From NCBI RefSeq assembly GCF_017996735.1, contig NZ_JAGOGJ010000032.1, positions 1 through 59,120 on the forward strand: a stretch of 59,120 bases of DNA. Reading direction: 5' to 3'. The notes below the pieces were generated by a model. The model made no database searches. It saw only the letters and a list, made by a program, of their open reading frames with translations, and was not told the origin of the DNA. The position numbers were made by a program, and so were the translations under genes. Within the stretch, counting starts at the first letter, position 1. Every line of letters begins with the position of its first letter. The stretch is from Niveispirillum sp. Lineage in GTDB: Bacteria; Pseudomonadota; Alphaproteobacteria; Azospirillales; Azospirillaceae. Positions 15,861-24,753 of the stretch are shown one piece after another.

Positions 15861-15972
15861 TAGGACGGGAGCGGCCACGGGTGATACCTGTAGTTAAATC
15901 GGCGCACCCGTCCTATATATGTGGTGTCGGAACCGCCGTCTGATCGCCCCAGCGAAAGCAACCGTCAGCGCC

Positions 15973-16392
15973 ATGAAGATCGAGGGTCCTTCCTCCGCCC
16001 GTCCCGGCCAGGTGAAGAAAGCCACGCGCAGCGGTGGCGGTGAATTCGCACGCCATATCCAGGGCGGGGACGAGGATGACGGCGTCTCCCGCTCGTCGGG
16101 GACGCAGAACCTGTCGGGCATCAATCCGCTGTTCGCCTTGCAGGAGGTGGACGACGCCTTGTCCGGCAAGAAGCGCAAGGCGCAGGCCCGGGGCGAGGAT
16201 ATTCTGGACCGGCTGGACGAGATCCGTCTCGGCCTGCTGATGGGCACCATTCCGCTGGAAAAGCTGCATGAGCTGAGTCGTGTTCTGCAGAACCGCATCG
16301 GCGATCTGGATGATCCGGAGTTGCAGCAGGTTCTGGACGAGATCGACCTCCGCGCGCAGGTGGAGATCGCCAAGCTGACGCCGCAGGCTTGA
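15973..16392 (+). CDS. fliX: FliX, class II flagellar assembly regulator
   Basis: 139 residues, small and soluble. It begins MKIEGPSSARPGQVKK, has a variable middle, and a conserved C-terminal part (INPLFALQEVDD, RKAQARGEDILDRLDEIRLGLL, LQNRIGDLDDPELQQVLDEIDLRAQVE read in pieces) typical of the FliX family. In Caulobacter FliX couples completion of early flagellar structure to FlbD activity at sigma-54 promoters. Its divergence from flgI matches Caulobacter synteny. No strong Shine-Dalgarno precedes the ATG. Confidence 0.85.
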   Translation: MKIEGPSSARPGQVKKATRSGGGEFARHIQGGDEDDGVSRSSGTQNLSGINPLFALQEVDDALSGKKRKAQARGEDILDRLDEIRLGLLMGTIPLEKLHELSRVLQNRIGDLDDPELQQVLDEIDLRAQVEIAKLTPQA

Positions 16393-16564
16393 TCCCTATA
16401 CAAACAACCGCATACGGTTGGATGGCAGGGCTGGCGGCTTTCCCGGGAAATTGTTTCGTTTCAGCGCATTAGAGATTTTCGGAACATGCTGCTCGGCTGT
16501 TGCGGGCGCGGCCTTGTCTCCCTATACTCCGCGCCGTTTCGAGGCCCATGATCGGACCAGCCAG

Positions 16565-16996
16565 ATGTCGTCTAATACGTTGCCTCTGCTTCCCGCCGAT
16601 TACCGCCCGTCGGAAGACGAGGAATATATGAACCCGCTGATGCGGGCCTTCTTCCGGCAAAAGCTGCTGCAATGGCGGGCCGAGCTGTTGCGCGAAAGCA
16701 GCGAAACACTGAACAGCCTGCATGAGGATGGCGGGCTGCAGGAACCCGACATTGCCGACCGCGCCACACTGGAGACGGACCGCGCCCTTGAACTGCGCAC
16801 CCGTGACCGGGAACGCAAGCTGATCTCCAAGATCGACGCCGCACTTCAGCGAATCCATGACGGCGAATATGGCTATTGCGAGGAGACGGGGGAACCGATC
16901 GGTGTTCGCCGCCTGGAAGCCCGCCCCATTGCTACGATGAGCCTGGAAGCCCAGGAGCGGCATGAGCGCATGGAACGCACCCATCGCGACGATTGA
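16565..16996 (+). CDS. dksA: RNA polymerase-binding transcription factor DksA
   Basis: 143 residues. The family core is present: YMNPLMRAFFRQKLLQWR, a coiled coil with the tip DIADRATLETDRALELRTRDRE (split), then LISKIDAALQRIHDGEYGYCEETGEPIGVRRLEARP. Of the four zinc-finger cysteines only the first (GYCEETG) remains; the second pair is replaced by SLEAQERHE. Such reduced zinc fingers are known among alphaproteobacterial DksA proteins. DksA acts with ppGpp in the secondary channel of RNA polymerase to retune rRNA and amino acid promoters. A clean terminator follows. Confidence 0.92.
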   Translation: MSSNTLPLLPADYRPSEDEEYMNPLMRAFFRQKLLQWRAELLRESSETLNSLHEDGGLQEPDIADRATLETDRALELRTRDRERKLISKIDAALQRIHDGEYGYCEETGEPIGVRRLEARPIATMSLEAQERHERMERTHRDD

Positions 16997-17024
16997 TGTC
17001 GGGATGGGGTTTGATATGAAGGGA

Positions 17025-17056
17025 AAGGCCGGTGGGGCGATCCGCCGGCCTTTTTT
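17025..17056 (+). terminator. Intrinsic terminator of dksA
   Basis: AAAGGCCGG (17025-17033) pairs with CCGGCCTTT (17045-17053), followed by a run of six Ts (17051-17056). Confidence 0.88.
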
Positions 17057-17083
17057 GCATTCGGGGTGGTTATCGGTGGGGGG

Positions 17084-17207
17084 CCCTCACCCTCCCATTG
17101 GCTGGCGCCAATGGGCCCCTCCCTCTCCCACGTTCGTGGGCGAGGGGCTGAATTTGGCGTTTTGCTTGATTCTGCCCCTCGCCCGCTTGCGGGTGGGAGG
17201 GTGAGGG
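17084..17207. repeat. Multi-hairpin palindromic element (CCCTCACCCTCCC family), copy 1
   Basis: Outer arms CCCTCACCCTCCCA (17084-17097) and TGGGAGGGTGAGGG (17194-17207) are perfect 14-bp complements. Inside are further hairpins: CCCATTGG/CCAATGGG (17094-17115), CCCACG-TTC-GTGGG, and GAGGGGC/GCCCCTC. The whole can fold as a clover-leaf. It lies between convergent dksA and the uxuB-like gene. A shorter copy with the same outer arm is at 24754-24797. Confidence 0.8.
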
Positions 17208-17227
17208 CGGCGACATTTCCGCCCGCG

Positions 17228-18679
17228 TCAGATCCCCCGCAGCGCCGCCTGGACCCCGCCGCCCAACAGGGCATAGGCCCGTTCCAGCGCAGCGCGGAAG
17301 GCCGCATTGCCCGTCAGTGTCGCGGGGAACACCTGTTCCAGGGCGAAGAAGCAGGACACGTCGCGATGGGCATCATCGGTGCAGGCGCGACCGATGGTCA
17401 GCAGGGACTCGGCCAACGGGTCGGTCAGCTTGGTCCCGTCGGCGGCCTTGGCCCGTACAAATCGCATCCAGGCGGCCACGGGCAGGGCCAGGCGGTCCAC
17501 GGACGCGCCGGCCGCCAGCCTTTCGGCAATGGTGCCGAACAGGCGGAAGGGCAGCTTGGCCGATCCGTCCCAGGCGATCTGTGACAACAGATGCCGGATG
17601 CCGGGGTTGGAGAAGCGGGCCAGGATGGCGTCGATATAGGCCGGATAATCGATACCGGCATCCAGGCTGAGTGTAGGGCTTATATCGTCCAGCATCAGGC
17701 GGCGGGCAAAGCCGGCCAGATCGGCATCGCCCATCGCCTCGGCCACCGTTTCATACCCGGCCAGAGAGCCCAGATAGGCCAGCGTGGAATGCGGGCCGTT
17801 CAGCAGGCGCAGCTTGGCCCGGTCATAGGCGCTGACATCCGTGGTCAAGGTCACACCGATGGCGGCGAAATCCGGGCGGATATTGCAGAACTTGTCCTCG
17901 ATCACCCATTGGGTGAAGCGTTCGCGCTGGATCGGCCAATTGTCGGACAGGCCGGTTTCGGCTGTCACGCGGGCGCGCAGGGCATCGTCGGTGGCCGGCG
18001 TGATACTGTCCACCATAGTGCGCGGGAAGGCGACCTTCTCCCGGATCCAGGCGGCCAGGTCGGCGTCATGCCTGTCGGCCAGCGCCGCCACGGCGCGGCC
18101 CAGTTTGTGGCCGTTATCCACCAGATTATCGCAGGAGATCACCGTGAAGGGGGCCGTGCCCGCCTTGAACCGGCGGCGCAGCCCTTCCACCAGATGGCCG
18201 ATCAGGCTGACGGGGTTCAGCGGCTCGGCCACGTCATGGGCGATGTCGGGGTGATCGAAATCCAGCGACCCGTCGCCCTTCAGGCAATAGCCCTTCTCCG
18301 TGACGGTCATGGTGACGATGACCGTGTCCGGGTTGGCCAGACGGTCCAGCAGGGCCGCCCGGTCGCCGGAGCCGGCCAGCGTCTCCTTGATCGACCCGAT
18401 CACGCGGTAGCGGGTTTCCCGCTCCAGCTCCGCCAGGATGTAGAGATTATCCTGCGGCCGCAGGGCGTCGCGCACATCCGTGCTGCGCAAGGCGGCCGCA
18501 CAGATGGCCCAGTTGCCACCCCGGGCCAGCGCCTCGTCGAAGAAAAACGCCTGATGTGCCCGAAAGAAGGCGCCGGGGCCGAAATGGACCACGCCGATGC
18601 CGGCAGCCGCGCGGTCATAGGCGGGGCGGGCGACATCACCGTGGAGCAGGTCCAGATTGGCATTCGACAGGGTCGGCAT
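17228..18679 (-). CDS. Mannitol dehydrogenase family NAD-dependent hexuronate reductase (UxuB-like)
   Basis: 483 residues from the ATG at 18679. The Rossmann entry reads GVVHFGPGAFFRAHQAFFFDEAL and the catalytic segment VDSITPATDD contains the family's conserved motif. Length and motif are those of fructuronate reductase UxuB and mannitol-2-dehydrogenase, not of the separate UxaB branch. Yet the partner gene is altronate dehydratase UxaA, and the start overlaps the uxaA stop by one base (TAATG). The likely role is therefore tagaturonate to altronate (or fructuronate to mannonate) reduction feeding UxaA; which hexuronate it uses cannot be read from sequence. Confidence 0.85.
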   Translation of the reverse strand: MPTLSNANLDLLHGDVARPAYDRAAAGIGVVHFGPGAFFRAHQAFFFDEALARGGNWAICAAALRSTDVRDALRPQDNLYILAELERETRYRVIGSIKETLAGSGDRAALLDRLANPDTVIVTMTVTEKGYCLKGDGSLDFDHPDIAHDVAEPLNPVSLIGHLVEGLRRRFKAGTAPFTVISCDNLVDNGHKLGRAVAALADRHDADLAAWIREKVAFPRTMVDSITPATDDALRARVTAETGLSDNWPIQRERFTQWVIEDKFCNIRPDFAAIGVTLTTDVSAYDRAKLRLLNGPHSTLAYLGSLAGYETVAEAMGDADLAGFARRLMLDDISPTLSLDAGIDYPAYIDAILARFSNPGIRHLLSQIAWDGSAKLPFRLFGTIAERLAAGASVDRLALPVAAWMRFVRAKAADGTKLTDPLAESLLTIGRACTDDAHRDVSCFFALEQVFPATLTGNAAFRAALERAYALLGGGVQAALRGI

Positions 18680-20211
18680 TACAGGGTCACTCCGTTCTTC
18701 CAGATGGCGATTTCGCGCTGGCCGTTCTTTTCCGCGCGGGTTTCCTTGCCCGATGCCGTGTCCAGGATCAGGAACCACAGGACATCGGCGGCCCCGTCCA
18801 GGCCGGTATCGGTCAGGGCAAGCCCCGCGTCAAAATCGATCCAGTTCGGCTTCTGCCGGGCCAGCACGCTGTTGGACGCGATCTTCAGGGTCGGCGCCGG
18901 GAACCCCAGCGGCGTGCCGCGCCCCGTGGTGAACAGGATCACCGTCGCCCCGGCCGCCGTCAGCGCCGTGGAGGATACACCATCATTGCCGGGCGCCTCC
19001 AGCAGGGTCAGGCCCTTCACGCGCCGCATCGCGCCATAGGCGATGACGTCGCACAGAGGGGCACGGCCTCCCTTCTGCACGGCGCCCAGCGACTTTTCCT
19101 CCAGCGTCGTGATACCGCCCGCGATATTGCCGGGGGACGGGTTCTCATAGACAGGCTGGTTGTGATCCAGGAAATACTGCTTGAAGCCGTTGACCAACTT
19201 GACGACGCCGTCGAATACCGTCTCGTCAACAGCCCGACGCATCAGAAGTTCCTCCGCCCCGAAAATCTCCGGGATTTCGGTCAGGATGGCGCTGCCGCCG
19301 GCCGCCGTCACCCGGTCCGCCATGCGGCCCACCAGCGGGTTGGCCGTCAGGCCGCTGAACCCGTCCGATCCACCGCATTTCAGGCCGATTACCAGATCGG
19401 ACGTGGGGCAGGGCTCCCGTTTGTCGCCCGCCGCGATCGCCACCAGTTCGGCGACGGCGTTGATGCCGTCTTCGATTTCGTCGCTGCTGGTCTGTGCCGT
19501 AAAGGCCCGCAGGCGGCTGCGGTCGATACCGGGCGCATCGCGCAGCAGCTTGTCCAACTGGTTCGACTCGCAACCCAGGCCCAGCAGCAGCACGCCGCCG
19601 GCATTGGGATGCTGTGCCAGGGCGGCGATGACGGCCTTGGTATGGGCCAGATCGTCCCCCAATTGTGAACAGCCGAACGGGTGGGGGAAGGCCACCACCC
19701 CGTCCACCTGGCCCGCGAAACGCTGGCTGGCCAGGGTGGCGATACGTTCCGCCGTACGGCTGACGCAGCCGACGGTGCACAAAATCCAGATCTCGTTGCG
19801 GGTGCCGACGCGCCCATCGGCCCGGCGATAGCCCAGGAAGCTCTGCTCGGCCCTGGGCAACGCCGTCCAGGCGGTGTCCGTACCCGCCGGCTCGTACCGG
19901 TAGCTGAGCGTGCCGGACAGGCCGGTGGCCAGATTATGGCTGTGAACATGGACGCCAGCGTCGATGCCAGCGGTGGCAACGCCGATCGGCCAGCCATATT
20001 TGCGCACGGCATCACCGGCCTTCATGGCATGCAGGGCGAATTTGTGCCCGCGCGGAATGTCGGACAGCAGGGTGACGCTGTGGCCGCCCAGATCGATCCG
20101 CGTGCCGGCCTCCAGCGCCTTTACCGCGATGGCCACGTCGTCGGCGGGATCGACGATATGGGCGGGCGGAAGCTCGTCTTGCAGCGGTGCGGGTGGTTGC
20201 ACGCAACTCAT
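18679..20211 (-). CDS. uxaA: Altronate dehydratase
   Basis: 510 residues. An N-terminal SAF domain ([28 protein letters not shown] in pieces, with HVHSHNL) is followed by the GarD/UxaA catalytic domain ([47 protein letters not shown] in pieces, [19 protein letters not shown]). It dehydrates D-altronate to 2-keto-3-deoxygluconate in galacturonate breakdown. The downstream uxuB-like gene is coupled by a one-base overlap. A TGACACCGGT operator lies 85 bp upstream, shared with the divergent ABC transporter. Confidence 0.93.
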   Translation of the reverse strand: MSCVQPPAPLQDELPPAHIVDPADDVAIAVKALEAGTRIDLGGHSVTLLSDIPRGHKFALHAMKAGDAVRKYGWPIGVATAGIDAGVHVHSHNLATGLSGTLSYRYEPAGTDTAWTALPRAEQSFLGYRRADGRVGTRNEIWILCTVGCVSRTAERIATLASQRFAGQVDGVVAFPHPFGCSQLGDDLAHTKAVIAALAQHPNAGGVLLLGLGCESNQLDKLLRDAPGIDRSRLRAFTAQTSSDEIEDGINAVAELVAIAAGDKREPCPTSDLVIGLKCGGSDGFSGLTANPLVGRMADRVTAAGGSAILTEIPEIFGAEELLMRRAVDETVFDGVVKLVNGFKQYFLDHNQPVYENPSPGNIAGGITTLEEKSLGAVQKGGRAPLCDVIAYGAMRRVKGLTLLEAPGNDGVSSTALTAAGATVILFTTGRGTPLGFPAPTLKIASNSVLARQKPNWIDFDAGLALTDTGLDGAADVLWFLILDTASGKETRAEKNGQREIAIWKNGVTL

Positions 20212-20295
20212 CTTGGCGTCATCCTTGGCATGCGGTCACCGGGATGCGGTCAGCCGGAAAGTTCCCGGCGCGCACCGCGTCTGGCTGATTGAAAC

Positions 20296-20309
20296 TGACA
20301 CCGGTTACC
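20296..20309. promoter_or_regulatory. LacI-type operator O1 (TGACACCGGTTACC), uxaA / ABC transporter
   Basis: Palindromic core ACCGGT with the TGACACCGGT decamer found five times in this window. It is centred between divergent uxaA (85 bp away) and the ABC ATPase (81 bp away), so one bound repressor could silence both. Confidence 0.7.
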
Positions 20310-20389
20310 GGATAGATCAAGAGGACAGGTGCCGTCCAGGACCATCATCCGCCGAAGGGGCGACCAACGATAAAAGCAGGGGAGGGGGC

Positions 20390-21532
20390 GTGGCCAAGGG
20401 TCGGGTGTTGCTGCGCGGTGTGGTGAAAAGTTTCGGCGCCACCGATGTGATCAAGGGTGTGGACCTGGAGATCGCGCCGGGGGAACTGACGGTCTTTGTC
20501 GGCCCGTCGGGTTGCGGCAAGTCCACCTTGCTGCGGCTGGTATCGGGTCTGGAACTGCCGACCGGCGGATCGATCATGATCGGCGACCGTGACGTGACCC
20601 TGGTACATCCCTCCGAACGCGGCATCGCCATGGTGTTCCAGTCCTACGCGCTGTACCCGCATATGAGCGTGGCGGAAAATATGGGCTTCGGCCTGAAGAT
20701 CGCCGGTCTGCCCAAGGCCCTGATCAAGGAGAAGGTGGCCAAGGCGGCGGAGACGCTGCAACTGACCCCGCTTCTGGACCGCAAGCCGCGCGCCCTGTCG
20801 GGTGGGCAGCGGCAGCGGGTGGCCATCGGCCGCTGCATCGTGCGCGAACCGGACGTGTTCCTGTTCGATGAGCCGCTGTCCAACCTGGACGCCGCCCTTC
20901 GCGGCCAGATGCGGGTGGAGATCGCGCGCCTGCATGCCAAGCTGGGCGCCACCATGATCTATGTGACCCATGATCAGGTGGAGGCGATGACGCTGGCCAC
21001 TCGTATCGTAGTGCTGAATGCCGGCCGGATCGAGCAGATCGGCGCCCCCATCGAACTGTACTGCCACCCCGCCAACCTGTTCGTGGCCGGCTTCATCGGA
21101 TCGCCGCGCATGAACTTCATGGATGGGATCGTTGAGGGGGCGGAGGCTGACAGCGTCAACGTCCGCCTGAACGGCGCCACTCTGCGCCTGCCGCGCTATG
21201 ACGCCGATGTGAAGCGGGGGAACAAGGTGACGGTCGGCATCCGGCCCGAACATTTTCGCGTCGGCCCAACGGCGGAGGCGGCCGAAGAGCCGGCGGTGGA
21301 ATTCGATGCCGTCATCGATCTGGTCGAACGGCTGGGTGGGGAGACCCTGGCCCATCTGCGCATGCCATCCCTGTCGGATGGGGTGCTGGTGGTGAAGATA
21401 TCGGGGGACGTGGCGCTGCGCATCGGCACCGGCCTGCGTGTCGGCGTCCGGTTGGCGCAATGTCATCTGTTCGACGCGGATGGACGGGCCGTGGGCGCGC
21501 CGGCATCCCGCGTCGCGCCCGTGGCCGCGTAA
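20390..21532 (+). CDS. CUT1-type sugar ABC transporter, ATP-binding subunit
   Basis: 380 residues from a GTG at 20390, preceded by a strong GGGGAGGGGG ribosome binding site. Walker A is GPSGCGKST, signature [13 protein letters not shown], Walker [14 protein letters not shown], followed by the H-loop [14 protein letters not shown] and a C-terminal OB-type regulatory domain (residues ~240-370), as in MalK/UgpC/TogA proteins. It energises the two permeases encoded immediately downstream. Being divergent from uxaA with a shared operator suggests galacturonate or oligogalacturonide uptake (compare TogMNA). No substrate-binding protein gene is present in the cluster. Confidence 0.93.
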   Translation: MAKGRVLLRGVVKSFGATDVIKGVDLEIAPGELTVFVGPSGCGKSTLLRLVSGLELPTGGSIMIGDRDVTLVHPSERGIAMVFQSYALYPHMSVAENMGFGLKIAGLPKALIKEKVAKAAETLQLTPLLDRKPRALSGGQRQRVAIGRCIVREPDVFLFDEPLSNLDAALRGQMRVEIARLHAKLGATMIYVTHDQVEAMTLATRIVVLNAGRIEQIGAPIELYCHPANLFVAGFIGSPRMNFMDGIVEGAEADSVNVRLNGATLRLPRYDADVKRGNKVTVGIRPEHFRVGPTAEAAEEPAVEFDAVIDLVERLGGETLAHLRMPSLSDGVLVVKISGDVALRIGTGLRVGVRLAQCHLFDADGRAVGAPASRVAPVAA

Positions 21533-21543
21533 GGGGGGCGCCC

Positions 21544-22437
21544 ATGTACGATAACCGCCTATCCGGATATCTTTATATCGCGCCCTTCCTGGTCGGTCTG
21601 GCGACCTTCACCCTGTTCCCCTTCCTCTCCTCCTTCCTGCTGTCCTTTTCGGATTATCAGCTACAGGACCCGGTAGAGCAGGCGCGGTTCCTGGGGCTGG
21701 GCAATTATATCCAGATGGCCGGTGACGACACGTTCCATGGTTCGCTGGGTGTCACCTTCCTTTATGTGTTCCTTACGGTGCCGCTGAAGCTGGCCTTCGC
21801 CCTGTTCATCGCCTTCGTGCTGAATTTCAAGCTGCGGGGTATCGGGTTTTTTCGCACCGCCTATTATGTGCCTTCCATCCTGGGTGGGTCGGTGGCCATC
21901 GCGGTGCTGTGGCGTTACGTCTTTGCCGGTGACGGGCTGATCAATCAGGTGCTGGTCTGGGCAGGGGGCGAGCCGCTGAACTGGCTGGGCGAGCCCGCCT
22001 ATGCGCTGTTCACCATCGTGCTGCTGCGCCTGTGGCAGTTCGGATCGGCCATGGTGGTGTTCCTGGCTGGGCTGCAGAACATCCCCACCGACCTGTACGA
22101 GGCGGCGACCATCGACGGGGCCGGCAAGGCCCGCATCTTCTTCACCATCACCCTGCCGCTGCTGACGCCGGTGATCTTTTTCAATTTCATCATGCAGATC
22201 GTGCAGGCGTTCCAGGAATTCAACGGCCCCTACATCATCACGGGCGGCGGGCCGTTGAAGTCCACCTATCTGCTGCCCCTGATGATTTATGAGGAGGCGT
22301 TTAAGTATTTCAATGTCGGCTATGCCGCAGCATTGTCCTGGGTATTGTTCATCATCATCGCCCTGTTCACCATCATCGCCTTTGCGTCGGCCAAATACTG
22401 GGTCTTCTACGGGAATGAGCGGGAGGAGGGGGAATGA
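21544..22437 (+). CDS. Sugar ABC transporter permease, MalF/TogM type
   Basis: 297 residues with six predicted membrane helices, starting YLYIAPFLVGLATFTLFPFL. The EAA loop, which contacts the ATPase, reads YEAATIDGAGKARIFFTITLPLL. Such CUT1 permeases form a heterodimer with a second permease; that partner overlaps by 4 bases (ATGA). The ATG at 21544 lies 12 bp after the ATPase stop with GGGGGG upstream. Confidence 0.92.
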   Translation: MYDNRLSGYLYIAPFLVGLATFTLFPFLSSFLLSFSDYQLQDPVEQARFLGLGNYIQMAGDDTFHGSLGVTFLYVFLTVPLKLAFALFIAFVLNFKLRGIGFFRTAYYVPSILGGSVAIAVLWRYVFAGDGLINQVLVWAGGEPLNWLGEPAYALFTIVLLRLWQFGSAMVVFLAGLQNIPTDLYEAATIDGAGKARIFFTITLPLLTPVIFFNFIMQIVQAFQEFNGPYIITGGGPLKSTYLLPLMIYEEAFKYFNVGYAAALSWVLFIIIALFTIIAFASAKYWVFYGNEREEGE

Positions 22438-23306
22438 GCCTGATCACCCGCCCCCGCCCCGATATCGCCTGGATCGGCCGCGTCAACGCCCTGCTGCGCT
22501 ATGGCGTGCTGATCGGGGTGGGGCTGGTCATGCTCTATCCGCTGTTCTGGATGGTGGCTGCCAGTTTCAAACCCAATCATGAGATTTTCGGGTCCGTGGG
22601 ATTGTGGCCGCAGGAACCGACCATGGACGGGGTGGTCAAGGGCTGGCGCACAGGCACGGAATACAGTTTCGCGACCTACCTGCTGAACAGCTTTGCCTTC
22701 ATCATTCCCAAGGTGGTGCTGACGGTTGTGTCCTCGGTTCTGGTGGCCTATGGCTTTGCGCGGTTCCGCATGCCGGGCAAGCAACTGTGGTTCGCGCTGA
22801 TGGTGGCCACCATCCTGTTGCCGAAAAGCGTGCTGCTGATCCCGCAATATCTGATGTTCCGGGAATTCGGCTGGCTGGACACCTATCTGCCGCTCTATGT
22901 GCCCTGCGCCTTCGCCACCGACGGCTTCTTCGTCTTCATGGTGGTGCAGTTCCTGCGCGGCATTCCGCCCGACATGGAAGAGGCGGCGGTGATCGATGGC
23001 TGCAACTCGTTGCAGGTGCTGTGGCATGTGGTGGTCCCGGTGATCATGCCCGCCATCATCTCCGTGGCCTTGTTCCAGTTCATGTGGAGCCTGAACGATT
23101 TCCTTTATCCGCTGATCTACCTGTCATCGGTGGGCAAATATCCGGTGGCCCTGGCGCTGAAAATGGCCATCGACGTGACGGAGGCGACGGCCTGGAACCA
23201 GGTCCTGGCCATGTCCACCATCGCGCTGCTGCCCTCGCTGATCGTATTCTTCCTGGCACAGAAATACTTTGTCGAGGGCATCACGTCAGGGTCGGTGAAG
23301 GGATAG
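22434..23306 (+). CDS. Sugar ABC transporter permease, MalG/TogN type
   Basis: 290 residues, six predicted membrane helices. The EAA loop is MEEAAVIDGCNSLQVLWHVVVP and the C-terminus ends VEGITSGSVKG, the standard MalG-type ending. It completes the ATPase-permease-permease set. The next gene downstream on this strand is absent; agmatine deiminase converges on it. Confidence 0.92.
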   Translation: MSLITRPRPDIAWIGRVNALLRYGVLIGVGLVMLYPLFWMVAASFKPNHEIFGSVGLWPQEPTMDGVVKGWRTGTEYSFATYLLNSFAFIIPKVVLTVVSSVLVAYGFARFRMPGKQLWFALMVATILLPKSVLLIPQYLMFREFGWLDTYLPLYVPCAFATDGFFVFMVVQFLRGIPPDMEEAAVIDGCNSLQVLWHVVVPVIMPAIISVALFQFMWSLNDFLYPLIYLSSVGKYPVALALKMAIDVTEATAWNQVLAMSTIALLPSLIVFFLAQKYFVEGITSGSVKG

Positions 23307-23332
23307 TCCTTCTATGTTTCCTCAGGCGCCGG

Positions 23333-23355
23333 CGGGCGCATCCGCGCCCTTGGCT
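23333..23355. repeat. 23-bp intergenic repeat, copy 1
   Basis: The 23-mer beginning CGGGCGCATCCGCGCC recurs exactly at 47352-47374. It contains a GGGCGC-ATC-CGCGCCC hairpin. Here it lies at the junction of two convergent genes, reaching the aguA stop codon. Confidence 0.65.
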
Positions 23356-24368
23356 CACCCCACCGGCTGCTGCTGCGTGATGCAATGGATACCGCCGCCG
23401 CCGCGCACGATGTCCAAGGCCGGAACGGGGATGATGCGGCGGTCGGGGAACAGCTTACCGAACAGGCTGATGGCTTCCCCATCCATCGGGTCTTCGAACA
23501 GCGGCATGACGATGCCGCCATTGGCCATGTAGAAATTGGTGTAGGACAGGGTCAGGCGCACCCCGTTCTGTTCCTGACGCGCCGGTGTGCGCAGGGTCAC
23601 CACCTCCAACGCACGGCCCGCCGCGTCGCGGGCGGCTTTCAGCCGGGCGACATTGTCCTGGAACACGGGGTAATTGGGATCGGACGTATCATCCGTGACC
23701 ATGGTCAGCACTACACCCGGCTTCACGAAGGTCGCGATCTCATCGACATGGCCGTCGGTCTCGTCCTGCTCATAGCCCTTATTCAGCCAGATGAATTCCC
23801 GCACGCCCAGATGGGTGGCCAGATGCGCCTCGATCTCTGCCCGCGACAGATGCGGGTTGCGGTTGGGGTTCAGCAGGCATTCCTCCGTCGTCAGCAAGGT
23901 GCCCTCGCCATCGACATGGAAAGCCCCGCCCTCCATCACCAGCGGGGCCGCGAAACGGCGTAGTCCCTGGTTTTCCAGGATCAGGCGCCCCACATCGGTG
24001 TCCAACTGGAATTCATCATAATTGCGGCCCCAGGCGTTGAAGCCCCAATGCACGCCGGCCACATCGCCCTTGCCGTTCACGACGAAGCTGGGGGCGTTGT
24101 CGCGCAGCCAACTGTCCGAACAGGGCACGGGCAGGACCGACACGCCCGGCCCGCAGGCCAGGGAGACATCGGCCAGCGCCCCGTCGGGGCACAGCATGGT
24201 CACCGGTTCGAACTGCGCGATGGCCTTCGCCACCTCGGCATAGGCGGCACGTGCGGCGGCCAGACCGTTGGGGAATGTCTCCGCCCGCACGGGCCATGCC
24301 ATCCAGCAGCGCGCGTGCGGCGCCCATTCGGCCGGCATGTAAAAGCCTTCGGCGGCGGGGTTGGTCAT
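23355..24368 (-). CDS. aguA: Agmatine deiminase
   Basis: 337 residues. The peptidyl-arginine/agmatine deiminase signature is complete: MPAEWAPHARCWMAWP at the start, DSWLRDNAPSFVV, GWNAWGR-like FNAWGRNYDEF, EGGAFHVDGEGTLLTTEECLLNPNRNP (in pieces), KGYEQDETDGHVDE and the catalytic Cys in GGGGIHCITQQQP. It converts agmatine to N-carbamoylputrescine and ammonia. The usual partner AguB (N-carbamoylputrescine amidase) is not adjacent. The ATG at 24368 has GGAGGG just upstream. It sits between the sugar transporter and kdgK without an obvious link to uronate metabolism. Confidence 0.93.
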   Translation of the reverse strand: MTNPAAEGFYMPAEWAPHARCWMAWPVRAETFPNGLAAARAAYAEVAKAIAQFEPVTMLCPDGALADVSLACGPGVSVLPVPCSDSWLRDNAPSFVVNGKGDVAGVHWGFNAWGRNYDEFQLDTDVGRLILENQGLRRFAAPLVMEGGAFHVDGEGTLLTTEECLLNPNRNPHLSRAEIEAHLATHLGVREFIWLNKGYEQDETDGHVDEIATFVKPGVVLTMVTDDTSDPNYPVFQDNVARLKAARDAAGRALEVVTLRTPARQEQNGVRLTLSYTNFYMANGGIVMPLFEDPMDGEAISLFGKLFPDRRIIPVPALDIVRGGGGIHCITQQQPVG

Positions 24369-24406
24369 GATGATGATCCCTCCTCGGGTCCTGGTGGTTC
24401 GGCCTG

Positions 24407-24444
24407 AAAATGAAAACGCCCCGGCGAGGGTACCCGCCGGGGCG
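24407..24444 (-). terminator. Intrinsic terminator upstream of aguA
   Basis: CGCCCCGGCG (24417-24426) and CGCCGGGGCG (24435-24444) form a perfect 10-bp stem; on the minus strand it is followed by TTTTCATTTT. It is 49 bp upstream of the aguA start, so it either ends transcription from the kdgK side or acts as an attenuator for aguA. Confidence 0.75.
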
Positions 24445-24543
24445 CTGTCATGACAACCATGCCGGTCCAAATAGGGTGACCGGCTGATGATTTTTGGTCA
24501 GACTGAAAAATGGGAACTGCTAAAAGAAGCAGGCCCTTCCGCC

Positions 24544-24639
24544 TCAATCACGGCGGTTGGCCGGGTAGTGCTCAACCGAAGCGGCATAACGGGAAAAAGC
24601 GCCGAGCCGCAGCATGGGAAGCAGGAAAAAGTACCGCAT
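24544..24639 (-). CDS. Possible 31-residue small protein
   Basis: ATG at 24639 is preceded by GGAGAG with a 6-base gap, a better Shine-Dalgarno than most genes here. The peptide begins MRYFFLLPMLRLGAF (hydrophobic, possible membrane insertion) and ends in a charged tail (HYPANRRD). It is too short for codon bias to decide. An AT-rich TATATT element lies 30 bp upstream. I recognise no family. Confidence 0.35.
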   Translation of the reverse strand: MRYFFLLPMLRLGAFSRYAASVEHYPANRRD

Positions 24640-24753
24640 GATGTCTCTCCATCGTTGTTTTCGATGGGCGTAATATAGTTGCGTGAGGCCCTTTGCGCCA
24701 GCCGGGGGCAACGCCGGGGCAAGACTGCGCGCGGCGCATGGCTCGGACGGCGT

